A stretch of DNA of 64,000 nucleotides from Calonectria ilicicola. Taxonomy: Eukaryota; Ascomycota; Sordariomycetes; Hypocreales; Nectriaceae. Positions 1 to 10,734 of the stretch are shown here, one piece after another. A model generated the notes under the pieces. The model was not told the origin of the DNA. It worked only from the letters and a program-made list of their open reading frames with translations, and searched no databases. A program made the translations under genes and the position numbers. The stretch's first letter is position 1. Each line of letters starts with the position of its first letter. The stretch spans positions 434,001 to 498,000 of the forward strand of contig CP085833.1 of assembly GCA_020809705.1 (NCBI GenBank), written 5' to 3'.

Positions 1-911
1 AACCGCTTCTATCAAATAAGGTGTTTCCAGTTATCAATATTGTTGGTTGCATTGATTTCTGTTCTATTAATGACGAGTTCTAGATTGCCGACCAATCCAT
101 GCTTCGGGAACAGTTTTTGCGCAAGGTTCCGATACTTGATTTCAATTCCAATGAGATCAAACAATTGGAGAACTTTCAGATTTGGGCCGACCTGGAGAAC
201 AGATATTTGTCATGGAATGTTCAAAAGGAAAGTTATCTAGACGGGGCTATCTCCAATTTAATGGATAAAAAGTTGACAGAAACCCAAGTTTCTGGTATTG
301 TGCAATACGTCTTGCAGAAATTTCTATGGTTCAAAAACTGATTAACTTTGATCAAAAGGGTTGCAACGCATTTCAATAGCTCTCGAGCCAAAGGGGTCAC
401 TAACCGGCAGGCCCTCACTAAAAAGCTAAGCCAAGCTGGTTACTACGAAACCTCTAGGATTTTCTCAAAGATCCATTTAGAGAGGAATGACCCTTTTGAA
501 GTTTGTGTTCCTAGCGATGTGCACATTCAAGAGTCCCTTGATTCAGTGGACTTTTATCTTGCAATCGGACACGAGACTCAAGAGATTTGCTTCACTTCAT
601 CTCTACCTCGTCGCTTGATGGAATGGTTGATGACCTACCCAAATACAGATGAAATGGAGCGAGTTGATGAGTCTGCAGTGAGCTTGATCAAAATCATACT
701 TAATGTATCTAACTCTGCAATTAAAAAAGTCCTTAAAGGCGAAGGCATAGATATTTCTACAGCTTCATCAGAGGATTCTGTTGTTAGGTTTGTGACCCGA
801 ATCGATTTTCTGCTCATGCTGGCATTCGCCCCAGGCCATCTCGGGTTAACCGAAGACCACTTGAGTCTGACGAGAGACCTGAAACCCAAAATGAAAATGC
901 AGGAAATTTAG
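1..911 (+). CDS. C-terminal part of a NO VEIN/sacsin-like (HSP90-type ATPase) protein, cut by the window edge
   Basis: The gene enters from the left edge. A likely intron (donor GTGTTT at 21, TTCTAG at 78-83) is followed by an open frame at 84-341, then a second frame at about 348-911 ending in TAG. The exact junction between the two blocks (about 300-357) is not resolved and could be one more intron. Readable stretches include LENRYLSWNV, RVATHFNSSRAKG, SLPRRLMEWLMT and ILNVSNSAIKKVLKGEGI. I recognise these as resembling the C-terminal region of the large fungal proteins that carry an HSP90-like ATPase with a NOV domain. The ATPase domain itself would lie outside the window, so this is a family guess. 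It points toward the J-domain gene on the opposite strand. If the reading is right, a chaperone-like ATPase and a J-domain cochaperone are neighbours. Confidence 0.4.
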
Positions 912-1238
912 ATGGCCAATTAAAAAAGGATAATCTCTCTCATGAGGTTAAATTGCTTTCTATATCGGATCAATGAGGCACTCAGAGCGCTTTTCCATGT
1001 CAACCCGGAGCAATTATAGTCACACAGATCACAGGTTATATTTAATTATTTTGTATGAAACTTTCCTCATAAGTCCGCTCTTTTAGCCTTCGGATAAAGT
1101 ATCTCTTCCTACGCTCTCCCTCTTGGAAATAGGTTCCACTTCTGCCTCCGCATCCTCCATATTGCAGAGTATCTGATAATACACAGCACTCCGCTGCAAA
1201 TGCACAGGGTGACGACATTTAAAATAACCATCAAGGTA
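912..1238. other. Convergent intergenic stretch
   Basis: This lies between two convergent genes and holds their 3' ends. Short open frames here have no convincing coding character; I see nothing else. Confidence 0.5.
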
Positions 1239-2003
1239 TTAGTACCCTGTGTGGGTCTTGTTATCCTCAGATCCAGATTCGGGAGGAGACCGTGAGTAAA
1301 GAGAGTTTGGTTCCAAATTAATCGTATGAGACTGATCCCTGAAGTACCCGTGAGCAGCAAGATCTCCGTCTATTTCACGCTCTTTTTCATCGAAGTGACG
1401 TCGTGCGTTCGCGTCACTGAGTAATTCATATGCTGTTTGAACCTTAGAAAATTCCTTTTGTAGCTGGGCTTTCAATTCTGGATCTTCCGTTTTATCGGGA
1501 TGTAATTTAAAAATTAGTTTTCGATGCGCAGAACGAATTTCAGAAATCTCCGCATTTTGAGAAACTCCCAAAACTTGATAAGGATTTGATGTCTCGGAGG
1601 TATAGTTTGTTACATCACTAATCTGGACCCCGCCTGTTTCACTAACACGGACTCTGACACTTTTAGCAGGATGGGGTCTGCTCTCAGTGCCATATGAGTC
1701 AATTGAATCGTCACCGGAACTTTCAGGGTCAACTGTAGCCCTTGATTCAGCAACATTAGTTTTTTGCTTTGTCATTATGTTGTAATTTTTGGGCATTTGA
1801 GGCTTCTTGTTGAGCTTGTTTCCGAACTTTCCCAAGAGATCGGCCATGCGTGCTTCGTTTCCTGCCGTATTATCTCTAGATATGGTATCTTTGTTTCGAC
1901 ACTTCGATAGCACATCTAAAGTGGTATGGCGTTCTGAAATAGTTGAATCCGTCTCAGATGGGGAAAGCTTTGCGTGCCGTATGTTGCCAAAAGCTTCGGC
2001 CAT
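1239..2003 (-). CDS. J-domain (DnaJ-like) protein with an N-terminal adaptor-like motif
   Basis: This is an intronless frame of 254 residues starting at an ATG (2003-2001). Residues about 140-206 form a J domain: NPYQVLGV start, helix II, the HPD motif at 168-170, and an AYELLSD-type helix III. J domains stimulate Hsp70 ATPase, so a cochaperone role is likely, in cytosol or nucleus since there is no signal or membrane segment. Residues 37-65 carry the motif NKDTISRxNTxGxEARMA followed by a GNK/Pro-rich turn. The coiled-coil protein at 9865-10734 carries nearly the same motif. No G/F-rich or zinc-finger region follows, so this is a type III J protein. The linker between motif and J domain is Ser/Asp-rich and probably disordered. 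The J domain is secure; the partner and pathway are unknown. Confidence 0.8.
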   Translation of the reverse strand: MAEAFGNIRHAKLSPSETDSTISERHTTLDVLSKCRNKDTISRDNTAGNEARMADLLGKFGNKLNKKPQMPKNYNIMTKQKTNVAESRATVDPESSGDDSIDSYGTESRPHPAKSVRVRVSETGGVQISDVTNYTSETSNPYQVLGVSQNAEISEIRSAHRKLIFKLHPDKTEDPELKAQLQKEFSKVQTAYELLSDANARRHFDEKEREIDGDLAAHGYFRDQSHTINLEPNSLYSRSPPESGSEDNKTHTGY

Positions 2004-2633
2004 TTTTGGGTTGTAAATGTCACGATTAAAGTTCAGTCACCTTGAGTGGTGTGTAGTGATTTTATTGGTGACTAGGAATCCCTCGGTGACAATGGTATCA
2101 GAGTAGGAGGTGACGCAAGTCTATGGGCTTCAGAGCACAGCGATGCTGATGATTGAGGCGGAGTTCAGCCGTGGTGAGCAATCAAAGCGAGGCATCAGGC
2201 TCACACGATGCTGTGTCACGTACCACTCTGACGGCAATGCCCGAGGGTAACAATTGTACCAGACCCACATGAGGCGGACGAAAAGCGAGGGGATTGGATA
2301 ATCTAATCGCTATTGTGCTGTTATTGCGTATGTCTTACGCAATGACTTCAGCCGTTCCCTAGCGTATCTATTTGATGAATTAGCATGAGATTGGTCAGAT
2401 GACACACCGACATCGATTTACAGGACTAGGCCTATTACGTGTCAGAAGCTACATCTTCAATCTTTCGTTAGATACCGATTTAATCATCTTTTGGCTTGCT
2501 GTTGAGTGGGTTGAATGGACCCAGTAAGGCTACTGAGTATTATAAGCCGGCTGAATTCTTATAATCGTTGGAATGTTTCATCTATTGGATTAAAAATATC
2601 AAACTGACTAAAGTTTCACAAAGTCTCTCCAAA
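2004..2633. other. Intergenic stretch upstream of the J-domain gene
   Basis: This is the presumed promoter of the J-domain gene together with the 3' flank of the subtilase gene. I see no coding frame, RNA gene or repeat. Confidence 0.5.
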
Positions 2634-5099
2634 TCAAAAAACCTCTGTCCCAATCGCGGGCCCATACTCCTTTTCCAACTCTTTCACAATGGAAAACGAG
2701 GTAAATTCTCTTGCCTTACCCCGTCGCTGATACATGTCACCGATGACCTTCCAGGGCATAAGAAACTTGGAGTCGTCAAGTCCCTTTTTCTCACTCATTA
2801 GTCTGAGAATAGCAATCATAGCTGCCATTTGCTTGAGGCTGCTTTGTACGCTTGGGCTCTTGTCGAGGGGATGTTGCTTTGCAAATTCAAGGATCAATGC
2901 CGCGACTCCTACCGCTATCGGACATGCAAATGATGAGCCCGTCCATGCAACAGTTGAATTGGGACACGATAGCCCTACACCTGGCGCGCTAAACCTTCTT
3001 TCTTTACCGAATGGGGATAATGTTGATGCCGTAGTTGTGGTGTGCTGACCATGTCCATGAGCTGCGTCTATGGCAATAACATGCGCTGAACGAGAAGGGT
3101 ATAGAATATCGTTGGGGGGACCAAGTAGACCATGGTTGGAGGTAGATGCAAACATATGCACACCATTATCGCGTGCAAATCCGATGGCCTTTCTCACACC
3201 TTCATGGTCGTCATACGGCCATCCAAATGACATGTTAATAATATCAACACCCCAGCCCCCGCCACCGGGCTTTTTCTTATCCGGTTTGTCTGCAGCCTTT
3301 AAGATGGCCTTTTCCACTGCCGATTTGTCGGGAACCAAGTCATTTCCATCTGGCCGTACAACTCGACAAACGTATAATGTTACACCAAGGCTGACTTTGA
3401 GTATCTGTACAGCTACCGCTGTACCATGACCTGAAGGGTCTTTGGAGGCTTCCAGGTCGGTCTCGCCCTCAATGAAATTTGCAAACTTTTTAATCCGCTG
3501 TGCGTATGGTTTCAGAGCCTTTTTATCATTGGCCTCCGTATAGGAAAATCCTGTATCAAGGACGGCAACTTTGACAGGCTTGTATGAATTCGGGCTGTAT
3601 CCTTCATAGTTATACATGACCTCATGCGACATGGTCCTCAGTTTCTTAAACCAAGCGTTGGAGTTTTCCTCCCTAGGTATTGTCAAAAACTAAAGATAAC
3701 AGCACAAGAATGCTCGGTCGGGTTACGTACGATGATTCAGAGCCAGCGACTAGGAATGATCCATCATCTTCATTTGGTTTGTTCTCTGCTGAGGGCACAG
3801 CTTCCCATTTTGCCGGCAACTTTTGTTCGTAGTCATCATTTTCTACATCTTCGAGTGTGTCGCATTTACTTTTAACGGTGCCATCGTGGCTTGAAACGCC
3901 ACCTGCACTTGCAATTGTGGGCTTTCCCAATGGTGGTATATTATCAATACAATCCTTGATGTCAAATGGGGTTCTATTTTTTCAGGCATCATTAGGAATG
4001 AGCTAATCCATAGGAGAGATATTATTACTTGCCTCTTGTCCCCACCGTCATCCTTGGAATCCAAACCTTTTCGCAAGAACTTAGCTGGGCAGACCCGTTG
4101 TGGAGGTGGGCCAAGTAATTGTGAAGGGGCTCTGACATTACTATCAATCACCATGACTTTTCTTGTAGTATCTGGCCTTTCATCAATTTGGCGACCTGTA
4201 AGAATTATAACCTTGAGTAAGGTGTCCTCTCCCAATATCTCAGCGAGGCTCTCAAAGGACGCCGGCCAGGAACAAGCGTCTTTCCAATAACGACGGAGGA
4301 CTTCTGCGTTGACAATTATGAAGACTTCGCGCTTGTGCAATAAAATCTCTCCCATAGTCAAAAACCAATCCCCACATGCATCAGGTTGGAATCGGTTGGT
4401 CATGTCGGTGAGGAAGTCAAAGATGTTGGGCACATCTCCCACGGCCAAGGTTTGCAAACACTGAATAGCCAATTGACGCAACACGTCGCTTCCCCTGCAC
4501 TGAGAAGATTCATAGACTTCGCCAGGTAAGGGATTCAAAAGGTAAATGGCTGGATGGGTCTTTGAGATATGATCAACTAGCTCGACACTGAACTTTTCCA
4601 ATCGCTCTAATGTCTGGGACGTGCCCTGGGCTATCATCACGGATGATTTGGGGGCTGATAGCCATTCTGCTAGCAGCTTCCTATCCCAAATGTCCTCTGT
4701 ATAGTTGTGAGTTGTCGCACGCTGCGCTTGCAGCGCTTTATTTCGAACCATTGAAAACTGGTGGTTGACAATTGCACCATCACCACAAAAGGCAGGGAGC
4801 TGCCATATTAGAGATTCGCCAGGTATATTAAGACCTCCATTTTGCGGCCCCTTTGACGCCAGATAGTCTAGGAATCTTGCGTGAGATGCCGAATGCCATG
4901 GTCAGATTGTTTTCGGGGTGAGGCTATACTCACCATTTATGGAGGAACGAAGTGATTGGAGGCTGACTCGATAATTCTCATTGTCGATGTCCTTCTGAGT
5001 GTATATAGCGGGGCGATTTCTAACTGAGGACTTTTGTGTTCCGGGCGGGAATAATTGTCGATCAATTTCAACCAGCAGGGCTTGGTGTGGGTGGCCCAT
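2634..5099 (-). CDS. Subtilisin-like serine protease (S8) with STAND-like N-terminal region
   Basis: Four exons on the minus strand: 5099-4934, 4867-4033, 3973-3731 and 3672-2634. The lengths sum to 760 residues in frame. The C-terminal ~310 residues are a subtilase with the full triad: Asp454 in AVLDTG, His497 in GHGTA, oxyanion Asn594, and Ser662 in GSSFACP. There is no signal peptide, so the enzyme should be cytosolic. Residues about 90-330 resemble the degenerate NTPase-like module often found ahead of fungal STAND/NLR-type effectors (RKLLAEWL..., then DVLRQLAIQCLQ, then FIIVNAEVL). I see no Walker A loop, so nucleotide binding is doubtful. Residues about 330-415 form an acidic linker. 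The second intron uses a GC-AG pair. The gene is divergent from the AAA+ gene and 3.5 kb from the gasdermin-like gene. Cytosolic subtilases are known to cleave fungal gasdermins, so this one is a candidate activator. Confidence 0.85.
3974..4032 (-). other. GC-AG intron in the subtilase gene
   Basis: The 59-bp intron starts with AG|GCAAGT and ends in AATAG. A CTAATG branch-like site lies about 20 bases before the acceptor. Only the GC donor keeps the flanking frames joined; the GT a few bases downstream runs into a stop. Confidence 0.7.
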
Positions 5100-5468
5100 G
5101 GTCAGTCATTAAAACCGGCTTTGAAGCTCGTGCAAGGACGATTGGTTCATTATACAGCCCACCAGAGCAATAATTAGCTGCTGTCCTGGTTTCTATTGCT
5201 AAATTACGAGACAAGACTGACCCCCTCCTACACCTGAGGCATTAAACAGGGGTCAATTTTCTGCCCATGGCGATTGGTGAGATTACGGTCACGGGGCGCT
5301 TAACGAGGCTGACGTTTTTGGCCCCCAACACATGAGCAGGGAGCATCCACCTTTATTCTTGGCTTCTCCCCTCATGCTGTGTTTTTGACGTTTCCTTGTG
5401 CGAGTCTCTGTAACGACCGAATTCCCGAATTAGACACCTCTCAGCGAGCATCGCGATCTGCAGAATCC
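5100..5468. promoter_or_regulatory. Shared divergent promoter region (subtilase / AAA+ ATPase)
   Basis: These 369 bp separate the two start codons and must hold both promoters. I see no clear TATA box or obvious operator. The arrangement would allow co-regulation of protease and ATPase. Confidence 0.45.
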
Positions 5469-8464
5469 ATGGATCGCGGCCACGGAGCTTCAAGGCTTGC
5501 CCGACCGTGGCAGCGAGGACCCATGCGCACAACCCCACAGCGTGAGGCTGAATCAAGAGATCAATCACATCTCCAAGGAGATTCTACTCGTCCCGCAACA
5601 AAGACCAAATTGACATCCAGAAGCGATACGAGGGAGTTGGAGCAAGAAACTGGTTCGCTTCTTTTTGTCTTTTGTTCTCGTTTTTTAACACACAACTGAT
5701 TTCGCTTAGACCCGAGAGAGTCATATTCAACTTCTTCACAATCCGAGCTAGAGGAAAAGCCACGACGACGAAAGAGGCGCGAGCCACGGCCGGAGACACA
5801 GCGAGAACCCGACCCGGAGCCCCATTCACGATATCGGCGAATCGTCACAACCGATTGGCGTGGAGAGATTTGCCAACTTCTCAAAACACCACCTGACATC
5901 TCCGATGAAGACCTATTCAAAGCGATCGATGTGGCCGCCAAAGCACTCGATGAAGTTGACCGACTGAGATCAAGTGCCAAGATGAGTCAAGGCCCGCCGA
6001 GATTTCAGGTCATACATTCGGTTCGCTGCGCAAGTTCAAGAGCCGAAAATAAACTATATCTGGATCAACCTTGGGTTGTGGAGACGGGTCCGTACAACGC
6101 TCACCTGAGAGGGAGCCAGCCTATCAATAATTTCGAGCTCTATCTCGAAAGAAACAAGGAAGTCGTTTTTATTGTATACCGGGATTATGAGTGTTGTGGG
6201 AAGCCCCCCGTTGCTAGTTCTGAGCTCCAGATTGAGGGCGAGGTAGAGATCGACGCATCGTCTCTGTGGGAGAGGGAACAACTAGTTATTCTTCTCCCAG
6301 ACCTCAAGCTAGGACTTGAAGAGCTGGCAACTATCGCACTGCAGGGAATACCTCATCCAAACTTTGAGATGGACAATGAAATTCCCCATCCATTCATCTG
6401 GTGGTTTCACAGGCGCACAGAGATTGAGGAGGCAATAGACGAGTTGGACCCATCCGTGCAACCATATGTCCAATTATTTCGTGACTATGTCCTTGATCGC
6501 ATGAGCGATGATTGGGGAGCTGTAGATGAATTATTGAAGGAAGATAGGATATCTGCTCAATATCTAAATTACCTATTTGTAAGTGCTCTTGAGGCATGTC
6601 CTTTCTCCCCTTTGTGCAGTATCTCATAATCTCTAGGTCCCTGGCACCATGATGGTCTCAACAAAAACGAGTACCGCCATTCATGCTCTGCAAGGTTTTG
6701 TCGCTGAAGATTGGCTCGAAACTGAGCAATTGGGACTTTTGTGGATTAACGGATCCTCTTGGAGCTTTGATGGAAAGTTTCGAAAGACCACTGAGCTGCT
6801 TGCTATTCATCCTCTTCCGTCTGAATCGGAAGATTTCAACATCACTGACATGTTTGTTTATCCGATCAAGTTCGCAACCGATGAGGTTGTAAAAGCTCTT
6901 CGCAAGCGTGGGGAGATGTTTTGGAAATGTCGTTCACGGAATTACGTCTCATATAATCCTACAGGGACTGATGAGATGACCAGTAGTGTAAGCCTAACTA
7001 TACTCTGCCAAATCTTTCCATGCTGAACTGCCCATTTAGATTGTCTCTCGATTCATGGTCGATATCGCCATCCACAAGCAGATGCATCCAGATACCGATC
7101 CAAAGCCAGAACGCGCTCGAAGAGCTCCATACGAATCAGACGAAGAAATTGGCCCCGAGTTAATGTCCCAGGATGACCCCGAGCTCGGGGACGAGTTCTT
7201 TATGTGCCTCCCAACATCGATACCAGGCTTCAATATGGACAAGAAAGAATGGGGTAAGAAAAATATCGACTGTATTTACGAGTATCAGATCAAGCTAATA
7301 TGCCATTTTAAGTGAATCTTGACGTCCACTACATTGAAGACGTTGTTTGGAACACTGAGGCCTTCGACTTTCTTGTCATTGACCCAGAAACCAAAGAGCT
7401 AGTCAAAGCTGTAGTCATGAACCAACTTCACGTGAATGAAAACGCGGATCTCATCAAAGGGAAAGGAAATGGCTTATTTATTCTTCTTCACGGGTAAATA
7501 GAATTGGTGGTATTTTCTTTTTCGTGAGGCTGATCGGTTTAACAGAGGTCCCGGAACAGGCAAGACACTGACAGCTGAAAGGTACGCAGGATTCAGTGTG
7601 CAGAATGCAGAATTTAAGATTCTAACTCGTGTTTAGTGTGGCTGAAATTGCCAAGAGACCTCTCTATCGAGTAACATGCGGAGATATTGGGACCAAGGCC
7701 GAAGAGGTTGAGGAGGTATGTGCTAATGTTTCCAAAAATCATTGCCGAAGGGATGTGCTAATTCTACGCAGTATCTTCAAATTGTCCTACATCTTGGCAA
7801 GACATGGGGCTGTGGTAAGATTGTCAAATGTACAAAGCTTGAATGTCACTAATTTTATACAGTTGTTCTACTTGATGAAGCAGATGTCTTCTTAGAACAA
7901 CGCTCGCTTGTTAATCTTGAGAGAAACGCGCTTGTTTCCGTGTTCCTTCGAGTTCTAGAGTATTATGAAGGTATTTATCCCTTCCAGTAAAATGAGTTGT
8001 CTTAGAACTGAACGATTGGATTAGGCATTCTTATTTTGACAAGTAACCGCGTCGGTATATTTGATGAGGCCTTTAAATCCCGCATCCAGCTCAATCTCAG
8101 GTACAAGAATCTGAGCAGAGACCAACGATTACAGATTTGGAACAACTTCATCAAACGTTTGAAGCGACTTGAGAAGGAAAAGCTCGAAAGTTCCAATTGT
8201 AATATCGGAGAATTAGATTATGGGATTAAAGCGGACGAGATCCAGGAAAAGGTTGAAGAGCTTGCTGACATTAATCTGAACGGGCGTCAAATTAGGAATG
8301 CCATTTCTACAGCCCGCCAGCTAGCTAGGTATCGCAAAGAGCCCATGGCATACCGACACTTCGAAGTGGTGATAAACGAAGCCAAGAAGTTTGATGAGTA
8401 CTTGCTGGAGCTGAATAAATGGTTCACGCCGGATGATCTTTCAAGAGATAGAAAGGAGCGATAG
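5469..8464 (+). CDS. AAA+ family ATPase (fungal DUF7025-type)
   Basis: Ten exons: 5469-5652, 5710-6578, 6637-6987, 7040-7253, 7313-7493, 7546-7581, 7637-7715, 7772-7814, 7863-7970 and 8025-8464, giving 834 residues in frame. The first donor (G|GTTCGC) is weak but is the only one found that keeps the frame. Residues 1-100 are basic and disordered. The middle matches the DUF7025-like region that precedes the ATPase in many fungal proteins. The AAA core has Walker A GPGTGKT (601-607), Walker B VLLDEAD (654-660), sensor 1 TSNR (694-697), and a helical lid with the NGRQIRNAI motif. Such proteins are expected to remodel or unfold a client; the client is unknown. It sits between the subtilase and the gasdermin-like gene. 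All core ATPase residues are intact. Confidence 0.9.
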
Positions 8465-8563
8465 TCAGTTCGACTTGCGGTGGTAAATAATAGGGCTAGG
8501 CCAAGATTCGAACGAATACCATCATGTCTTTATTTACACCATTAGTTTTCAAGGTGTTTCTTA

Positions 8564-9544
8564 TTAATCTGAATCTTCAGAGGGCGCACAAGTGCAGTCT
8601 ATGCCAGCTGGCGATGCCTCATCCAGAGCATCATTGCTTTCCAACTGAAATTCGGTTCCATCCACGTCATCATCATCAACTCCCTCAACCATGACCTCAA
8701 TCACTTCATCCGATTCATCGTCTTCATCCTTCTTGACTCCAAGCATTGTTCCTTTGTCATATTGTTTGTGGTCAATGTCTCCTTTCCCTGTGATCTTAAT
8801 GCGCCGCAGACGGAAAGCAAATACAAATGGATCGGCACCTTCTTGCGACTGCTGGACAGAAATGGATGTGTTACCGCCAACATCAGGTCCAATTGTCAGC
8901 GGGACCCCCAGGCTTGTGAGGTCGGCGCCAAAACGAAGGTTGAAACCTCTATTTTTGGCGTAGCGAACCGTTGAAGAGGCTCCATATGCAATTTTGATGC
9001 CCGTGATCATATACAGTCGAGAGGCACCCATCCAAGGCTTGTTGATTCTCATGTGATTCTGGACACCTTTATCCTCCAGACATTTCGTTATATAGGCCAG
9101 TTTAGGCATGAATGAAATTGTCCGCATACTGTCACAAGCCCACTGTTCGCTATTCTCGTTGGAACCCTCAACAGTAACATCTCCGCCCAAGCCCAGCATT
9201 TGCAGGAATGAGGCCCATATTCCGATGTGGCCACCTTTTGTGACATTGATATCGAATTTATAGTTGTTCTCGTTATTGTCAGTAACGTCCATTGGCACAA
9301 AACTCAACGGGACATGCTCCTCGTTGATTGGATCATCCGCGAACCGTGGGGCTGTGATAATATTCCCCAGGCGGATTGGCCCTTCTGCGGGATTTCCAAC
9401 TGGCGCCAGAAAATAGTGTTTAGGCCGAGACGTCATTTTTTTCGAGCAAATATTTGCTGCTATATGAGGGATTTGGTGTTGGTATGAAGAAAGCTGGGTC
9501 TGATATCCCAGTGAGGCTGGTGCTGACATGTGCGGGGTAGTCAT
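8564..9544 (-). CDS. Putative fungal gasdermin-like pore-forming protein
   Basis: This is an intronless frame of 326 residues. An in-frame Met37 (9436) directly before the conserved-looking KHYFLAPVGNP block is an equally likely start (290 residues). The order of motifs fits a gasdermin N domain: IRLGNII (57-63), a Gly-rich hydrophobic GGHIGIWASFLQMLG segment (104-118), F-x-P followed by a helix ending GVQNHM, then LYMITGIKIAYGA (177-189), a GADLTSLGVP loop, and the final strand FVFAFRLRRIKI (240-251). An acidic tail (about 256-326) follows, suitable as a removable inhibitory piece. Gasdermins are cleaved by a protease, oligomerise and perforate membranes, causing cell death. The subtilase at 2634-5099 is the obvious candidate protease. 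The family call rests on recalled motif order, not a search. Confidence 0.55.
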   Translation of the reverse strand: MTTPHMSAPASLGYQTQLSSYQHQIPHIAANICSKKMTSRPKHYFLAPVGNPAEGPIRLGNIITAPRFADDPINEEHVPLSFVPMDVTDNNENNYKFDINVTKGGHIGIWASFLQMLGLGGDVTVEGSNENSEQWACDSMRTISFMPKLAYITKCLEDKGVQNHMRINKPWMGASRLYMITGIKIAYGASSTVRYAKNRGFNLRFGADLTSLGVPLTIGPDVGGNTSISVQQSQEGADPFVFAFRLRRIKITGKGDIDHKQYDKGTMLGVKKDEDDESDEVIEVMVEGVDDDDVDGTEFQLESNDALDEASPAGIDCTCAPSEDSD

Positions 9545-9864
9545 GAGTCAACTTGTCCTACTGGACCTGCATGAGGCCATTGAGCTTGATTAAATGTATA
9601 AGCACTTTTACTCTGCGTATTTAATATTACCAGTGTTTTTTCTTTCTTTTGTGGTGGATTTCTTGAATCAGTTACACATCCTATCTACAGCCCAAACATC
9701 TCTAGCACCATGTTGAGTAACCACATCTCGTGATTATGACACCTAGCACTCAGATTCGATGCAATACATGTACTTCTGCAAGGTATTTGTTTCTCAACAA
9801 CCATTAAACTACCGAAAATTGCTCAAGGGAATCCGGCTGCCCCTGATTCCGCTGCGAAACAAGG
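9545..9864. other. Intergenic stretch upstream of the gasdermin-like gene
   Basis: This contains the promoter of the gasdermin-like gene and the 3' flank of the coiled-coil gene. I see no other feature. Confidence 0.45.
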
Positions 9865-10734
9865 TCACGCCTCAGGCGGTTGGTGTGCTGATTGTCTTAC
9901 CCGCGCTGCCATCAGCTCGCGGCGTTGCGAACGCGTGCGAGCGGTGTGCTCCCACAGCTTGTCTTGTTCCCATTCAGGGACCCAGCGTTTGATCAAAAAA
10001 TAGGCCGGATCCTACGAGAGGCTATTAGCTTGGTCCACATAGGAGGCTATAATGCCGAGGGAGTGTAAGATGGCGCAACTTACCTCATCATACATAAAGT
10101 CGATGTTAAGGCTGCGCAGCGTCTCAATTGAGAGATGCTTGCGAGCCATCCTAGTGTATGTCGGTCGAGTCTGGGCTGGTTCTGGCTCTGGCTCTAGCTG
10201 CTTGATCTTTTCCTTCTTCAAGATAGAATCAACCGCACTGTCGTCCAATCCAGATCGTATGAGATCTCTCTCAAGTCGGCGGTTATATTCGCCGTCTCTC
10301 TCCTCCCTATCCTGGTTCTCCCTAGCGAGGCGATCTCTTTCGTCCTGCTTGTACCGTTCAACAGCCTCTTCAGCCTCTCTCTCTCTTCTCTCTCTGCTCT
10401 CTCTTTCTCCTTGCTTGTAACGGCCAACTACCTCTTTAGCCTCTCTTTCCTTCGCCTCTCGGGCAGCCAAGTTGGACTGCCTCAATAAATGTGGTGGTCT
10501 GGTAATTTTCTGCCCAGCGCGCGCCATTAGAGCAGCCATCCTCGCCTCGTCACCCTCCGTGTTATTCCTCGATATCGTATCCTTGTTGTGTATATCGCCT
10601 AGCCCTCTCGTGCCCAGTGAACGCAGACTGGGGCTACCAGCATTTAGGCGTCGCCAGGCATAACTAGAGTCATCTGAGCCAGTGGAGCTCGAGCCAGCTT
10701 CAGAACGCGTATCCCTTCCGGAAAATCTATGCAT
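9865..10734 (-). CDS. Coiled-coil protein with adaptor-like N-terminal motif and WVPEWEQD C-terminal motif
   Basis: Two exons, 10734-10084 and 10011-9865, are joined across a 72-bp intron (GAG|GTAAGT to CGTAG), giving 265 residues. Residues 1-48 are Ser-rich. Residues 50-78 carry NKDTISRNNTEGDEARMA, the motif also present in the J-domain protein at 1239-2003. Residues about 90-165 are a long charged coiled coil (repeated E/R/K, REAEEAVERYKQ-type heptads). After splicing, the C terminus reads LSIETLRSLNIDF, then DPAYFLIKRWVPEWEQD, then LWEHT. I recognise this end from many uncharacterised fungal proteins. It has no known enzyme domain; a scaffold or adaptor role is inferred. Without the intron the frame would end early and lose the C-terminal motif. 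Confidence 0.75.

Noticed and set aside
8480..8560. tRNA-like string on the minus strand (TTGAAAACTAA followed by GTTCGAATC)
   Set aside because: A B-box-like core is present, but the T stem does not pair and the 5' half (A box, acceptor stem) would fall in coding sequence; at most a decayed fragment.
10052..10420. Ser/Leu-rich plus-strand frame
   Set aside because: Mirror of the coiled-coil coding sequence on the minus strand.
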